From assembly GCA_002500665.1 (NCBI GenBank), contig DLRY01000100.1:1-64000 (forward strand): 64,000 bases of DNA. The letters are read 5' to 3'. Source of the stretch: Opitutia bacterium UBA7876 (GTDB lineage: Bacteria > Verrucomicrobiota > Verrucomicrobiia > Opitutales > Seribacteraceae). Shown here piece by piece: positions 8,707 through 17,513 of the stretch (position 1 is its first letter; each line of letters starts with the position of its first letter). Position numbers and translations under genes: made by a program. The notes under the pieces are model-generated. The model saw nothing but the letters and a program-made list of their open reading frames with translations. It made no database searches and was not told the DNA's origin.

Positions 8707-11669
8707 GGCGACGGCTCGATCCCGGAAAAGCTCGGGCTCAGCACGACCTCGCGGATCAAGGACTTCATTCGGTAGTCCCGAGCCTTGGCCTTCTCCACGA
8801 TCCTCTCGATCTCAAGGGTGTCCCCCGGTTGGAGTTCCCTTGAAGAGACGTAGCGCAGGAGGTGGCCCGCAAAAGCCTTTGCGTAGCGGTCCTTCTCCTT
8901 AAGGAGCGAATCCTTGAAGTCGACGGCTCCGCCGTAGACGTGCTTTCTCATAAGCTTTCCGCTGGAATCAACCTCCCGGCCATTGCCGTATTTTTCCCGC
9001 CAGCGACCGGTCAGGTCGAAGTTCTCCATGGCGAATCCAAGCGGGTCGAGCTTGGAGTGGCAGCCGGCGCAATCGGCATGCTCGCGATGCTTGGCGAATT
9101 GTTCGCGGATGGTCATGTTCCTCGAGTTTCCATCGTCCTTGAGGGGCGGCACGTCGTTGGGAGGAGGCGGGGGCGGGTCGTTGAGAATGACCTCGATGAT
9201 CCAGGCTCCGCGGGCAATCGGGTGGGTCCGCTTGGGCCCGGAGGTCATACTCAGCATGGCCGCATTCGTAATGATTCCCCCGTATCTCGGGTCGGTCAGG
9301 GCCACCCTCTTGAAATCCTGGGAGCGCAATTTCCTTCTCATCTCGTTATCAAAATGCTTCTGGGCCTCCCCCCTGAGCTTGTTCGGATCAATCGGCTTGG
9401 GAGCCTTCCTCAAGGCATTCATGGAATCCTTGAGCTTCTTTTCCAGTTGCCCCTTGGCCTTTCTTTGCTCGGGCGACAAGGCCGCCAGCAAATCCTTGTT
9501 GGAGACGAACAATTCGCTGCCCCGGGCCGCCTCCTGAACCTCTTTCTCATTCAGGGCCCGATCGTAAAGCCTGGCCTTGTCGATGGTCACGGCAAGGTGC
9601 TTGCCTCCACCCTTCGGCAGGTGTCGCAAGCCAAAGATGACGGAGGTTTTCCCCTTCGGGAAGGTAGCGAGTGGCTTCTTGTAGGGTTTTCCGTAGAGCT
9701 CCCCGTTGCGGTAGAGGCTGATCCTGCCGTCGGGCTGGTAGGTCATGATGAGGTGAATGATCCGGTCGATCGAATCCTCGGGCTTGGAACCGGCGAAATC
9801 ATCGGTCCGGCTGAAGCCGTTGCTCCCGGAAATCCAATGCCTTGGCATTCTTTCCCCGATCACGATGGTATCGAAGAAATCGCCGGGTCCCTGGATGCCC
9901 ATGACTCCTCCTCCCCTCTGATCGAGGTTCTTCAGAAGGAACCAAGCCTCGAGGCTCTTGGCCCTCAGCTCGAAAGGCAGGTTGGAGGTCTGCAGGTAGG
10001 AATTCGGTCCGATCTCGACCATGCCGTCCCTGAATTCCGCCTTACCGTGCTTCTTGAGCGGAAAGGAGCCCACCGAACTCTTCAAGTCCCCGTCGAATTC
10101 CCATGCCGCAACCGGCCGAAGGTCGACCGGTTCGAGAATATCCTTCTCAACGGCTCTTTCCGACAAGATCCGCTCGCGGACGGGATCGACCAGGGCAGCA
10201 AGTTCCAGTTCCATTTTTTCCACCTCCAAGCCGAGCTCCTCGATCCTTTTTTTCTTGTTGTCGTTGGTCGCGATGGCCTGCTTGAGGTTCTTCTCGTTGG
10301 GCTTGAGCTCATCTCCATACCAAGTCTCGAGAAATTCACTGCGGTAGCCGAAGGAAGGCTTGATCAGCTCCTCGATGGGCCGGTTCTCGAGAAACACGGC
10401 ATCGAAGAGCAAAAGGGGTTCCAGTACCATGGTCAGGCTGGCGGGGTAGTTTTGGTCGATGGAAAAATAGCGGTTGAGCTTGGGGTCGGGCGTGGCCGCC
10501 AAGGCGTTCTCCAGTTGCATCCACTGGGCCGGGAAACTATCCAGAAACCTCTCGATCTTGGGATCCTTGAGCATGACTTCCAGAACCTCGGCGAGTCCAT
10601 CCGCGTTTCCCAGCCTGCCCTCCTCGGCGGCCTTAAGAAGCGCGTCGTCGGGGCAACTTCCCCAAAGCGAATAGGAAAGCCTGGAAGCCAGGGCATAAGG
10701 ATCATCCTTCAAGACTGTCTCGTGCCGGAACAAAAAGAGCGGAGAAGACAGGATGGCCGAGGCGACTTTCTTCATCCCCGCCGTGAAGGACTCCCTCGAC
10801 TTGACCTGGTCATGGGCATAACGGACGTACCGGTCGAGCACCTCCTTCTCCACGGATGACCGGAAAGCCAGGCGGATGAAGGGCTTCAGGCGCATCCTGA
10901 TTTCCGCTTCCAAATCATCCGGGTTCTCGGGCTCGGCAAAGAATTCCTTCCAGACCCCCACCATCCCCTCCGTGAAGTCCGGGCTTTCCAGAATGGAAAC
11001 GCTGAGCTTGAGGAAAGTGTCCAGCAGGAGCGGGGAGAGAGTCAGCTGGTCGGATTGGTTGTCGAAGCCGTGGGCGGCCCGCAAATCCTTGGGGAAGGGG
11101 CGCACGCCGCGAAAGCCGGGGAGAGGGTTGCGCGAATGGCTGGCTACCCGAACCTGTTCCGGCATCCGTTGCTCCTTGGTGAGGAGATAATTGTGATGGC
11201 GGGTCATCAGTTTCTCCGGCAACTCGAAGAGGTCCTTGCGGAGCTGGAAAAGATCCCTCACCGAATTGTTGTACTGGAAACGGTTCAGCCGGCTGAGCCG
11301 GGGCTTCACGGACTCCTTGGATTCCACGGCCAGCCTCATGAAGCCCTTCAGGGCAAGGACCGTCTTTTCCCTTTGCTCGTCGCTGAGCTGAGGCTCATCC
11401 TCCGGGGGCATGTCGGCGAAGTCGATCACCTCGATCAACTCCTTGATCAGCCCAGGCTTGGCCAGCAAATCCTCGACCGAGCCCAGTGCCTTCAAGTCGA
11501 CCTTGCCCTTGGTCTTCTCGCCTCCATGGCACTTGATGCAACTCTGCTCGAAGAGGGGCTTGAGGCGAGAGCCGAAGTCGTCGGCAAACGCAACGCCTCC
11601 ACCCAAAAGCAAAAGGAAGCCCCCTTCGAGAAGGGCGCAGAGCCTCATCCATCCGGTCTTAACGTTCAT
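8703..11669 (-). CDS. DUF1592-family dihaem cytochrome-like protein with inserted LamG module
   Basis: 988 residues with a signal peptide (1-29). A CIKCH haem-c site lies at 44-48 in a PSCyt1-type N-terminus, followed by DUF1587 (RLNRFQYNNSVRDLF), DUF1595 and DUF1592 (LASRLSYSLWGSCPDD). A charged helix near 470-505, a LamG-like sandwich (about 530-715, with EAWFLLKN and KARLYDRALNEKEV) and a second charged helix (about 735-775) are inserted before DUF1588, which holds the second haem site CAGCH, and DUF1585. It should be exported and bind two c-type haems; the family's reaction is not established. It overlaps the upstream DUF1552 gene by ATGA (11666-11669). LamG suggests that it docks on a glycan. 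Confidence 0.92.
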   Translation of the reverse strand: MNVKTGWMRLCALLEGGFLLLLGGGVAFADDFGSRLKPLFEQSCIKCHGGEKTKGKVDLKALGSVEDLLAKPGLIKELIEVIDFADMPPEDEPQLSDEQREKTVLALKGFMRLAVESKESVKPRLSRLNRFQYNNSVRDLFQLRKDLFELPEKLMTRHHNYLLTKEQRMPEQVRVASHSRNPLPGFRGVRPFPKDLRAAHGFDNQSDQLTLSPLLLDTFLKLSVSILESPDFTEGMVGVWKEFFAEPENPDDLEAEIRMRLKPFIRLAFRSSVEKEVLDRYVRYAHDQVKSRESFTAGMKKVASAILSSPLFLFRHETVLKDDPYALASRLSYSLWGSCPDDALLKAAEEGRLGNADGLAEVLEVMLKDPKIERFLDSFPAQWMQLENALAATPDPKLNRYFSIDQNYPASLTMVLEPLLLFDAVFLENRPIEELIKPSFGYRSEFLETWYGDELKPNEKNLKQAIATNDNKKKRIEELGLEVEKMELELAALVDPVRERILSERAVEKDILEPVDLRPVAAWEFDGDLKSSVGSFPLKKHGKAEFRDGMVEIGPNSYLQTSNLPFELRAKSLEAWFLLKNLDQRGGGVMGIQGPGDFFDTIVIGERMPRHWISGSNGFSRTDDFAGSKPEDSIDRIIHLIMTYQPDGRISLYRNGELYGKPYKKPLATFPKGKTSVIFGLRHLPKGGGKHLAVTIDKARLYDRALNEKEVQEAARGSELFVSNKDLLAALSPEQRKAKGQLEKKLKDSMNALRKAPKPIDPNKLRGEAQKHFDNEMRRKLRSQDFKRVALTDPRYGGIITNAAMLSMTSGPKRTHPIARGAWIIEVILNDPPPPPPNDVPPLKDDGNSRNMTIREQFAKHREHADCAGCHSKLDPLGFAMENFDLTGRWREKYGNGREVDSSGKLMRKHVYGGAVDFKDSLLKEKDRYAKAFAGHLLRYVSSRELQPGDTLEIERIVEKAKARDYRMKSLIREVVLSPSFSGIEPSP

Positions 11670-13024
11670 GCGGCAAGGGCGGAAAGAGTTCCCGTACTGT
11701 TTGAGAAACGATCGACCTCAAGTCCCATTTGCCGGGCAATGGTGAGCCAGGCATTGCTCAGCGGCGTACCGTTGGGGCACTGGAGGTGAAAGCCGTTCTT
11801 CAGCCCGCCTTGAGCCTTGCCGGCAAGGATGAGGGGGAGGTCGAAATATTGATGGGTGGCTCCGTCTCCCAAGCCCACTCCACAGGCTACGATCGAATTG
11901 TCGAGAAGACTGCTTCCGTCGGGCTCCTTCACCGCCTTCATGCGAGAAAGCACGTACGCATATTTTTCCATGTGAAAACGATCGATTTCCTGAAGTTTTT
12001 TGTACCTGTCGCCTTTTTGGTTGTGAGACATGGAATGATGAACCACGGGCTTGTCGAAAACGCTTTCGTAAAGCATGGGGGCATTCCATCTTTCCGGCCC
12101 GATCATCATGGTGGTCACGTTGGTAATTCCCATTTGCAGGGCTGCAATCATCAGGTCGCATTGGAGCTTAATGTATTCGCCCCGGGGCAAAACCTCGTCG
12201 GTCGGTCGGGACATTCCTGCATCCGCGAAGAGTTTTCGGAGACGGGACATCCTGGTCTCGATATCCCGAACCATGGTCATGAATCCATCCAGGGTATCCT
12301 TGTCGTTTCCGCCCAGTTTGCCGGAAAGGGACTTTGCATCCGCCAAGACCAGGCTGGTCACCTCGTTCAGGTGATCGTCGTATTTAGCGTCATCCGACAG
12401 GAACAGGCGGTCGTAAAGGGCCTGGGGGCTTTTCAGCGAGGGCGCCACCCGATCGACGTCGTACCAGGATATGTTGTCGAACCTCATCGACTCCTTGCCC
12501 TTGGTAAAGCCGTTGCAGCTGATCTCAAGCGTCTTCAAGGGGGTTCCCCGCCCGACCGTTTCGCCGATCACGTGATCCAAGGTGCGCCCTTGAAGGAAGC
12601 GTAGGTTTTTTTCAGAAGCCTCCTCGGGTGAAACGCTGCTCAAGTAACAGGAAGCCCCTTGTTCATGAGCATCGCCACCCAGCTTGTAGGGTCGATCCAA
12701 ACCGGTTATCAGCGTAAGTTCCTTATCGTGATCCGCCAGAGGTTGCATGGTCTGGGTCAGGCGAAGCGGACGGACTCCGGACGGGGTGGCGTCCTTTTCC
12801 CTGCGGAAGGCCTCGGATTTCTTGACCGTATTGAAGCCGGGCGAGGTGTTCTCTTCCTCGCCGGGGATGAAGCAACGCCGTACCAGACCGTTGGGCAAGT
12901 ACATCATGACGAACCTCTTGGCCGGCCTTAAGGCTTGATTGGCTTTCCCGAGAGAGGGCAGGAAAGGGAGCGAAAGTAGAGCCCCGTTCCCAACGAGGAA
13001 CCGTCGTCTCGAGAGGCTTTTCAT
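11666..13024 (-). CDS. DUF1552 family exported protein (tandem copy 2)
   Basis: 452 residues starting with a twin-arginine-like leader (MKSLSRRRFLVGNGALL). DUF1552 proteins are related to the DUF1501/alkaline-phosphatase-like group and are nearly always paired with DUF1592 dihaem proteins; the reaction is unknown. Features shared with its neighbour include PNGLVRRCFIPGEE near the start, HEQGASCYLSSVSPE, LEISCNGFTKGKE, ISWYDVDRVAPS, and near the end GDGATHQYFDLPLILAGKAQGG. It has the same length as the gene at 13035-14393, lies 10 bases after it, and overlaps the DUF1592-LamG gene by ATGA. The pair looks like an old tandem duplication. Confidence 0.93.
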   Translation of the reverse strand: MKSLSRRRFLVGNGALLSLPFLPSLGKANQALRPAKRFVMMYLPNGLVRRCFIPGEEENTSPGFNTVKKSEAFRREKDATPSGVRPLRLTQTMQPLADHDKELTLITGLDRPYKLGGDAHEQGASCYLSSVSPEEASEKNLRFLQGRTLDHVIGETVGRGTPLKTLEISCNGFTKGKESMRFDNISWYDVDRVAPSLKSPQALYDRLFLSDDAKYDDHLNEVTSLVLADAKSLSGKLGGNDKDTLDGFMTMVRDIETRMSRLRKLFADAGMSRPTDEVLPRGEYIKLQCDLMIAALQMGITNVTTMMIGPERWNAPMLYESVFDKPVVHHSMSHNQKGDRYKKLQEIDRFHMEKYAYVLSRMKAVKEPDGSSLLDNSIVACGVGLGDGATHQYFDLPLILAGKAQGGLKNGFHLQCPNGTPLSNAWLTIARQMGLEVDRFSNSTGTLSALAA

Positions 13025-13034
13025 CGAAGTGGGG

Positions 13035-14393
13035 TCAGGTCCAAAGATCGGAAATCACCGCGTTGCTGTCGGCAAAGCTTTCCATTTCCAGACCCATCAG
13101 GTGAGCCAGGGTGAGCCAAAGATTGGAATTGAGGGTTCCGCTCTTGCACTTGATGAAGCGCCCCTGCTTGATTTGGCCCTGGCCCTTGCCGGCCACGATC
13201 ATGGGAAGGTCGAAATACTGGTGGGTTGCCCCATCGCCGAGGCCCGCTCCATAAGTGACTAGGGAGTTGTGGAAGAGGGTCGTGCCGTCCGACTCCTTGA
13301 TCTCCTTCATGCGGGAAATGACGTAGGAAAACTGTTCCAAGTGGAAAATATCGATCTTCTGAAGCTCCTTGGCCACTTCCTCCTTCTTCTGGTTATGGGT
13401 CATGCTATGGTGCTGGACGGGCTTGGGAAAGACGCCCTCGTACATGAGGGAGGCGTCCCAGCGCTCGGGACCGATCATGAAGGTACTGACGTTGGTGATG
13501 CCCATTTGCAGGGCGGCCAGCATCAAGTCGGCCTGCAGCCTGATGTATTCGCCTCTCGGCAGGATTTCGTTGGTGGGCTGGTCGACGTCCGCTCCCTTGA
13601 TCATCTTCTCCAGTTTCTCGATCCGCAATTCTATCTCCCGGATCATGGTCACGAAACCGTCGAGAGTATCCTTGTCCTCGTTGCCCAGCTTTCGGGATAT
13701 GCTCTTGGTATCGGCCAGGATCAGGTCGGTCACGTCTTGAACGTGGTCCCGGTAGGAGTCGGCCATGAATAGGCGATCGTAAAGCTTGCGGGGATTCTTG
13801 ATGGAAGGCGCAATCTTCCCCGGCCCGTACCAGGAAATGTTGTCGAAGAATATGTCCTCCTTGCCTGCGGTGAAGCCGTTGCAACTGATTTCAAGGGTAT
13901 TGAAGACGGTAGTGTGCCCGACCTCGTCACCAATGACCTGATCCAGGCTGCGGCCGTTGGGGTGCCTCATGCCCTTCTCGGCGGCCTGCTCGGGGGAGAC
14001 GCTCGTAAGGTAGCAGGAAGCTCCCTGGGCGTGCACGTCCTGTCCGTTCTTAAAAGTACGATCAAGTCCGGTTACCATGGTGACGTCGTCCTTGTGCTTC
14101 AACAGAGGCTGCATGGTGGAGGTAAATTCGAGCGGGTAGATTCCGGGCTTGTTGAGGATTCTCTTGTCGTTCTTAAACTTGTCGGCATTGAAGCCACCCA
14201 CGAAGCCGGGCAATACTGCATCCTCCTCGCCGGGGAAAAAGTAGCGGCGCAGGATCCCGTTCGGGATGTACATCATGACAAGCTTCTTATTCGGCAAAAG
14301 GGCCCTTTCGGAGCCTCTCGCGAGGGAGGGCATGAAGGGCAGAGCCATGGTTGCTCCAGTAGTGGAAATGAACTGCCTGCGCGAAAGCTTCAT
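13035..14393 (-). CDS. DUF1552 family exported protein (tandem copy 1)
   Basis: 452 residues with a twin-arginine-like leader (MKLSRRQFISTTGATM). It carries the same landmarks as the following gene: PNGILRRYFFPGEEDAV, HAQGASCYLTSVSPE, LEISCNGFTAGKED, ISWYGPGKIAPS and GDGATHQYFDLPMIVAGKGQG. The two differ by many substitutions but keep exactly the same length, so they are paralogues and not a recent repeat. It is the first gene after a 147-base gap that contains an imperfect inverted repeat (14447-14480), so a promoter for the copy 1 / copy 2 / DUF1592-LamG set probably lies there. Function is unknown beyond the tight partnership with dihaem DUF1592 proteins. Confidence 0.93.
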   Translation of the reverse strand: MKLSRRQFISTTGATMALPFMPSLARGSERALLPNKKLVMMYIPNGILRRYFFPGEEDAVLPGFVGGFNADKFKNDKRILNKPGIYPLEFTSTMQPLLKHKDDVTMVTGLDRTFKNGQDVHAQGASCYLTSVSPEQAAEKGMRHPNGRSLDQVIGDEVGHTTVFNTLEISCNGFTAGKEDIFFDNISWYGPGKIAPSIKNPRKLYDRLFMADSYRDHVQDVTDLILADTKSISRKLGNEDKDTLDGFVTMIREIELRIEKLEKMIKGADVDQPTNEILPRGEYIRLQADLMLAALQMGITNVSTFMIGPERWDASLMYEGVFPKPVQHHSMTHNQKKEEVAKELQKIDIFHLEQFSYVISRMKEIKESDGTTLFHNSLVTYGAGLGDGATHQYFDLPMIVAGKGQGQIKQGRFIKCKSGTLNSNLWLTLAHLMGLEMESFADSNAVISDLWT

Positions 14394-14446
14394 AATAAGT
14401 TAAAGTGCGTAAAAGATGTGAAATTAAAACAGTACCAGTCTCATTC

Positions 14447-14480
14447 TTTCCACATTTGGAAGCTTTTGCAAATATGGAAA
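14447..14480. promoter_or_regulatory. Imperfect inverted repeat, candidate operator
   Basis: TTTCCACATTTG at 14447-14458 and CAAATATGGAAA at 14469-14480 pair at 11 of 12 positions around a 10-base spacer. The element lies in the 147-base gap ahead of the DUF1552 gene that starts at 14393. No run of T follows on the transcribed strand, which argues against an intrinsic terminator for the gene ending at 14541 and for a protein-binding dyad. Regulator unknown. Confidence 0.4.
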
Positions 14481-14540
14481 TTAAGTTCCTGCAGACTTTT
14501 TTACCAAGGTTACCTTACCCTGGGAAGGAAAACTCGACTC

Positions 14541-17513
14541 CTAGCGCTCAACCTTGCGGTAGAGAAAAGCATCTGAGGTCAGCAAAGAGGAAAGAAGCGC
14601 CTTCATGCTTCCGCCACTTGCCCGGTAGGCCTTGTGGGCGGCCTGCAAAACCACGGCATCGTTCAAGGTCTCGTTGCGGCCCATCCAGAAACGGAAGGCG
14701 TGCCGGACGAATACCTGCTCGACGCGTTCGCTGGCAGCCAGTTTCTCGATCATTTCCATGGCGTTGGCCACGGGTCCGTCCAGAGCGGGATCACCGCTGT
14801 CGATGATTTCCCCCGAGGTATCGACGGGCTTATCCAGTTCGGTGGTTCGAAAAAGGCCGGCATGGTTGTACGTCTCGAAGGGAAGACCGAGGGGATCCAT
14901 CTTTTCATGGCAAGTCCAACAGTATTTCTCGCGGGTCACGCGCATGCGCTCGCGCAGGGAGGTATTGGGTTCGTCCGGGAGCATGGCGTCCACGGTTATG
15001 GGAACGTCGGGAATCCCGCCACCCAAGAGTTTTTCGCGAATCCAGCGCCCACGCAGGATCGCATGGTTGTCCATTGCATCCGAATGGGAAACCAGCCAAC
15101 TCGGATGCGTCAGCAGGCCCAATCGCTGGCCTTCCGGCGCAGTGGCCAAGGTCCGTTCGGGTTTCATGGAACCGTTGCCGAATGACCGGCGACTGACCCG
15201 GGCGTAAATCCTCGGGCCATTTAGGTTTGCTTGGGTAACCGAAGCGTTCCCTGTTTTGCCTTTGTTTTTCTTGCTTTGAGCAAGTTTCTTTTGAGCGGCG
15301 GCCAACGACTTCCTCTTTTGCGTCAAGGTCTTGAGGACCCCTGTATATTCCCTCAAGGAAACCTCGGATACCCCAAGATTTGCGCGAGTATTAAACTGGA
15401 TGCCGGTCATCGTTTTACCGTCAGGGACTATGAGCTCCACTTGACCAATGGTCGGATGGATTCTTTCAGAATGAGAACCGTTGTCCCAAATGGCCTTGAA
15501 GAAAATCGGGTTGGAACTTGAATCAGTCCGAGTAGCTTTGACTATTAATTTAGTCTTGGAGGCAATCGGCTTAGAGAACTTTTGTTCCAATGTTACAGCG
15601 CCTCGTTCCCCAACTACTTTCCCATTTGCAAGTTCGGTTTGGTTAAGGGTTCCTTTTTCTAACTCCCAGTGATCGGGCTCCTCAAAAGTCACCTTGGAAA
15701 AACTCCCGTTGACCAAAAGCTCAAGGGGAACCTGATACCCGGATTCGCCGTGAAATTTGCTCTCGAGATCCTCGATTTCCTTCTCAATAGTCTCCACCGC
15801 GACCGTCTGATCGTGAAGTCTTTCCTCTTCTGCCTTTTTTATGGCTTGAAGAGCTTCATCACGCTCAAGCTTGCTGTTTTTCTTGCCAAAGTAGGATTTG
15901 TCGGCCCCGGTTGCCACGACTTGGCGGGTGGTCAGGAGTTCCTTGAGGACGTCCTTGTCCTTTTCAAGGATGAGTTCGATCAGACGGTCCGTACTGGCGG
16001 TCGCGTCGAACATGGCCCGGTAATGGGAAGTTCCTCGGGAACTGACACCCGTCCGTGCCAGGGCCGCGTTGTCCTTGCAAATATAGCCCCCGAGGTCGTA
16101 GTCGAAGAAGTCGCGGAAGAAGCGTAATACGCGCGGTTTGCGCAGGCCCTCGTCTTCGAGCATCCGGGCCAGTTCGCGCTCTACGTCTTCGCGGGTTCTC
16201 ATTCGGCCTTCCATGACGGCCTTGCGGAGCTCTTGATCGGGGCGTACGTAACTCAGGGCGTGGTTGAGGGCCAAGCCAAGCTCCCAGTCGCGAAGAATAA
16301 CGCGGCCATATTCATCAGGCTTGCTCCCCTGCCCCAGCTCGGGCCGGAAAAGCGCATCGCGATCGAGAAAAATGGCCGACAAGCCCATGAATACCCCGTT
16401 CTCCTTGCCTACCTTATCGATGGAGTCCTTGACGATCTTGAGATACTCGTCGGATTCCTTGGGCGAAGGCGGACGGAAGGTTACCGCCTCGAAGACGTAG
16501 TTCACTGCGGAACCGAGGTTCTCGTCGGTGAAGTTCGGTTCCTTCATCAACTCGTAAACGGGAGTGATCGGCCGGGAGACTTTGGTGTTGTAGACGATGG
16601 CGGTGGGAAGGCCGCGCAGATCCCCCTTGGGCTTGACCTTGTCCCAAGTCTTGGGATCGTCGGTGATTTGCTCGGGAAAGCCGACTAGGCTGAGCGGACC
16701 GTAGGCCATGAAGCGCAGGATATCCTCGGCCTTGTCGAGAATCCGGGTAGCCTCGGAACTGTTGACGGAATAAAAGTCGGGGTAGTTTTCCAACCCATGC
16801 TTGCGGGCGGAGGAGAGCACCACGGGGACGCTCTTTACGGCCGTGGCATAGGCAACGGTTCCACCTTCCCACTTGATGATCCGGTCCGTGCCGAAGTACA
16901 TCTTCAGCTCGCCTCCGTGGTTGGTCGGGACGAAGTCGCCCCGGGTTCGCAGGCCCGGTTTCTCCGGGTTGTAGGCAGGCTCGAGGTTGATCAGCTCGTT
17001 GAGCCGCGTGATATGTTCCTGCGGCGTGACCCGCCAAATGCGGGCCGGGGAAGAGGTCGGCTGCAACCGAATTCCTTCGGGCAAGGGGCCAAAAAGCAGG
17101 TCGTGGTTCAGGAAATTGCCCTTGTTTGGATCCTTGTGGGCATGAAAACCTCCCTTGTCCTTCATCTCGCGCGCAAGTTCACCGATGATCCAGTCCGAGA
17201 AACGGAGGCGATCGACGACGGCCGGCTGCTTCTTCTTCTTGGGAGGCATCTCCTCGAGCGCTACTTGGGCCCATATCGACTTCCAGACCGCCGCATTGGT
17301 CTCGTCCACCTTGCCGAGCTCAAGCAGGTTGAGGTTCCCCTCACTGGTCTCGTCGTCATGGCAATCGAAACAATGATTTTCCAGAAAGACGCTCGCGAAA
17401 TTCCCGAAGTCCCCCTTGGGTTTTTCACCGGGAAGATAGACGTCTCCTGCAAAGGCTGTCCCACCTAGGGGAAAAAGGACCGCCACCGCGAGGGCGAGGG
17501 CCAATTTGCTCAT
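14541..17513 (-). CDS. DUF1592-family dihaem cytochrome-like protein with coiled-coil and beta-sandwich insert
   Basis: 990 residues from the ATG at 17513, which begins a clean signal peptide (MSKLALALAVAVLFPLGGTA) and overlaps the upstream DUF1552 stop by ATGA; the open frame to 17666 is non-coding. The first haem site is CFDCH at 48-52 and the second is CWTCH in DUF1588 (KYCWTCHEKMDPLGLPFE). DUF1592 lies in the middle (LGLALNHALSYVRPDQEL). Between DUF1592 and DUF1588 there is a charged helix (about 590-635), a beta-rich module (about 640-770; LLVNGSFSKV, VTLEQKFSKPI, IQFNTRANLGV), and another Lys-rich helix (about 775-800). The insert resembles a CBM4/9-type sandwich. The N-terminal DUF1587 region is more divergent than in the other two copies. 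Confidence 0.92.
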   Translation of the reverse strand: MSKLALALAVAVLFPLGGTAFAGDVYLPGEKPKGDFGNFASVFLENHCFDCHDDETSEGNLNLLELGKVDETNAAVWKSIWAQVALEEMPPKKKKQPAVVDRLRFSDWIIGELAREMKDKGGFHAHKDPNKGNFLNHDLLFGPLPEGIRLQPTSSPARIWRVTPQEHITRLNELINLEPAYNPEKPGLRTRGDFVPTNHGGELKMYFGTDRIIKWEGGTVAYATAVKSVPVVLSSARKHGLENYPDFYSVNSSEATRILDKAEDILRFMAYGPLSLVGFPEQITDDPKTWDKVKPKGDLRGLPTAIVYNTKVSRPITPVYELMKEPNFTDENLGSAVNYVFEAVTFRPPSPKESDEYLKIVKDSIDKVGKENGVFMGLSAIFLDRDALFRPELGQGSKPDEYGRVILRDWELGLALNHALSYVRPDQELRKAVMEGRMRTREDVERELARMLEDEGLRKPRVLRFFRDFFDYDLGGYICKDNAALARTGVSSRGTSHYRAMFDATASTDRLIELILEKDKDVLKELLTTRQVVATGADKSYFGKKNSKLERDEALQAIKKAEEERLHDQTVAVETIEKEIEDLESKFHGESGYQVPLELLVNGSFSKVTFEEPDHWELEKGTLNQTELANGKVVGERGAVTLEQKFSKPIASKTKLIVKATRTDSSSNPIFFKAIWDNGSHSERIHPTIGQVELIVPDGKTMTGIQFNTRANLGVSEVSLREYTGVLKTLTQKRKSLAAAQKKLAQSKKNKGKTGNASVTQANLNGPRIYARVSRRSFGNGSMKPERTLATAPEGQRLGLLTHPSWLVSHSDAMDNHAILRGRWIREKLLGGGIPDVPITVDAMLPDEPNTSLRERMRVTREKYCWTCHEKMDPLGLPFETYNHAGLFRTTELDKPVDTSGEIIDSGDPALDGPVANAMEMIEKLAASERVEQVFVRHAFRFWMGRNETLNDAVVLQAAHKAYRASGGSMKALLSSLLTSDAFLYRKVER

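Noticed and set aside
8862..10859. Open frame of 665 codons on the plus strand
   Set aside because: It is antisense to the DUF1592-LamG gene, whose domains and haem sites are clear; the plus-strand product has no recognisable motif.
14447..14480. Intrinsic terminator for the DUF1592 gene
   Set aside because: The inverted repeat has no following T run on the transcribed strand, so it is listed as a possible operator.
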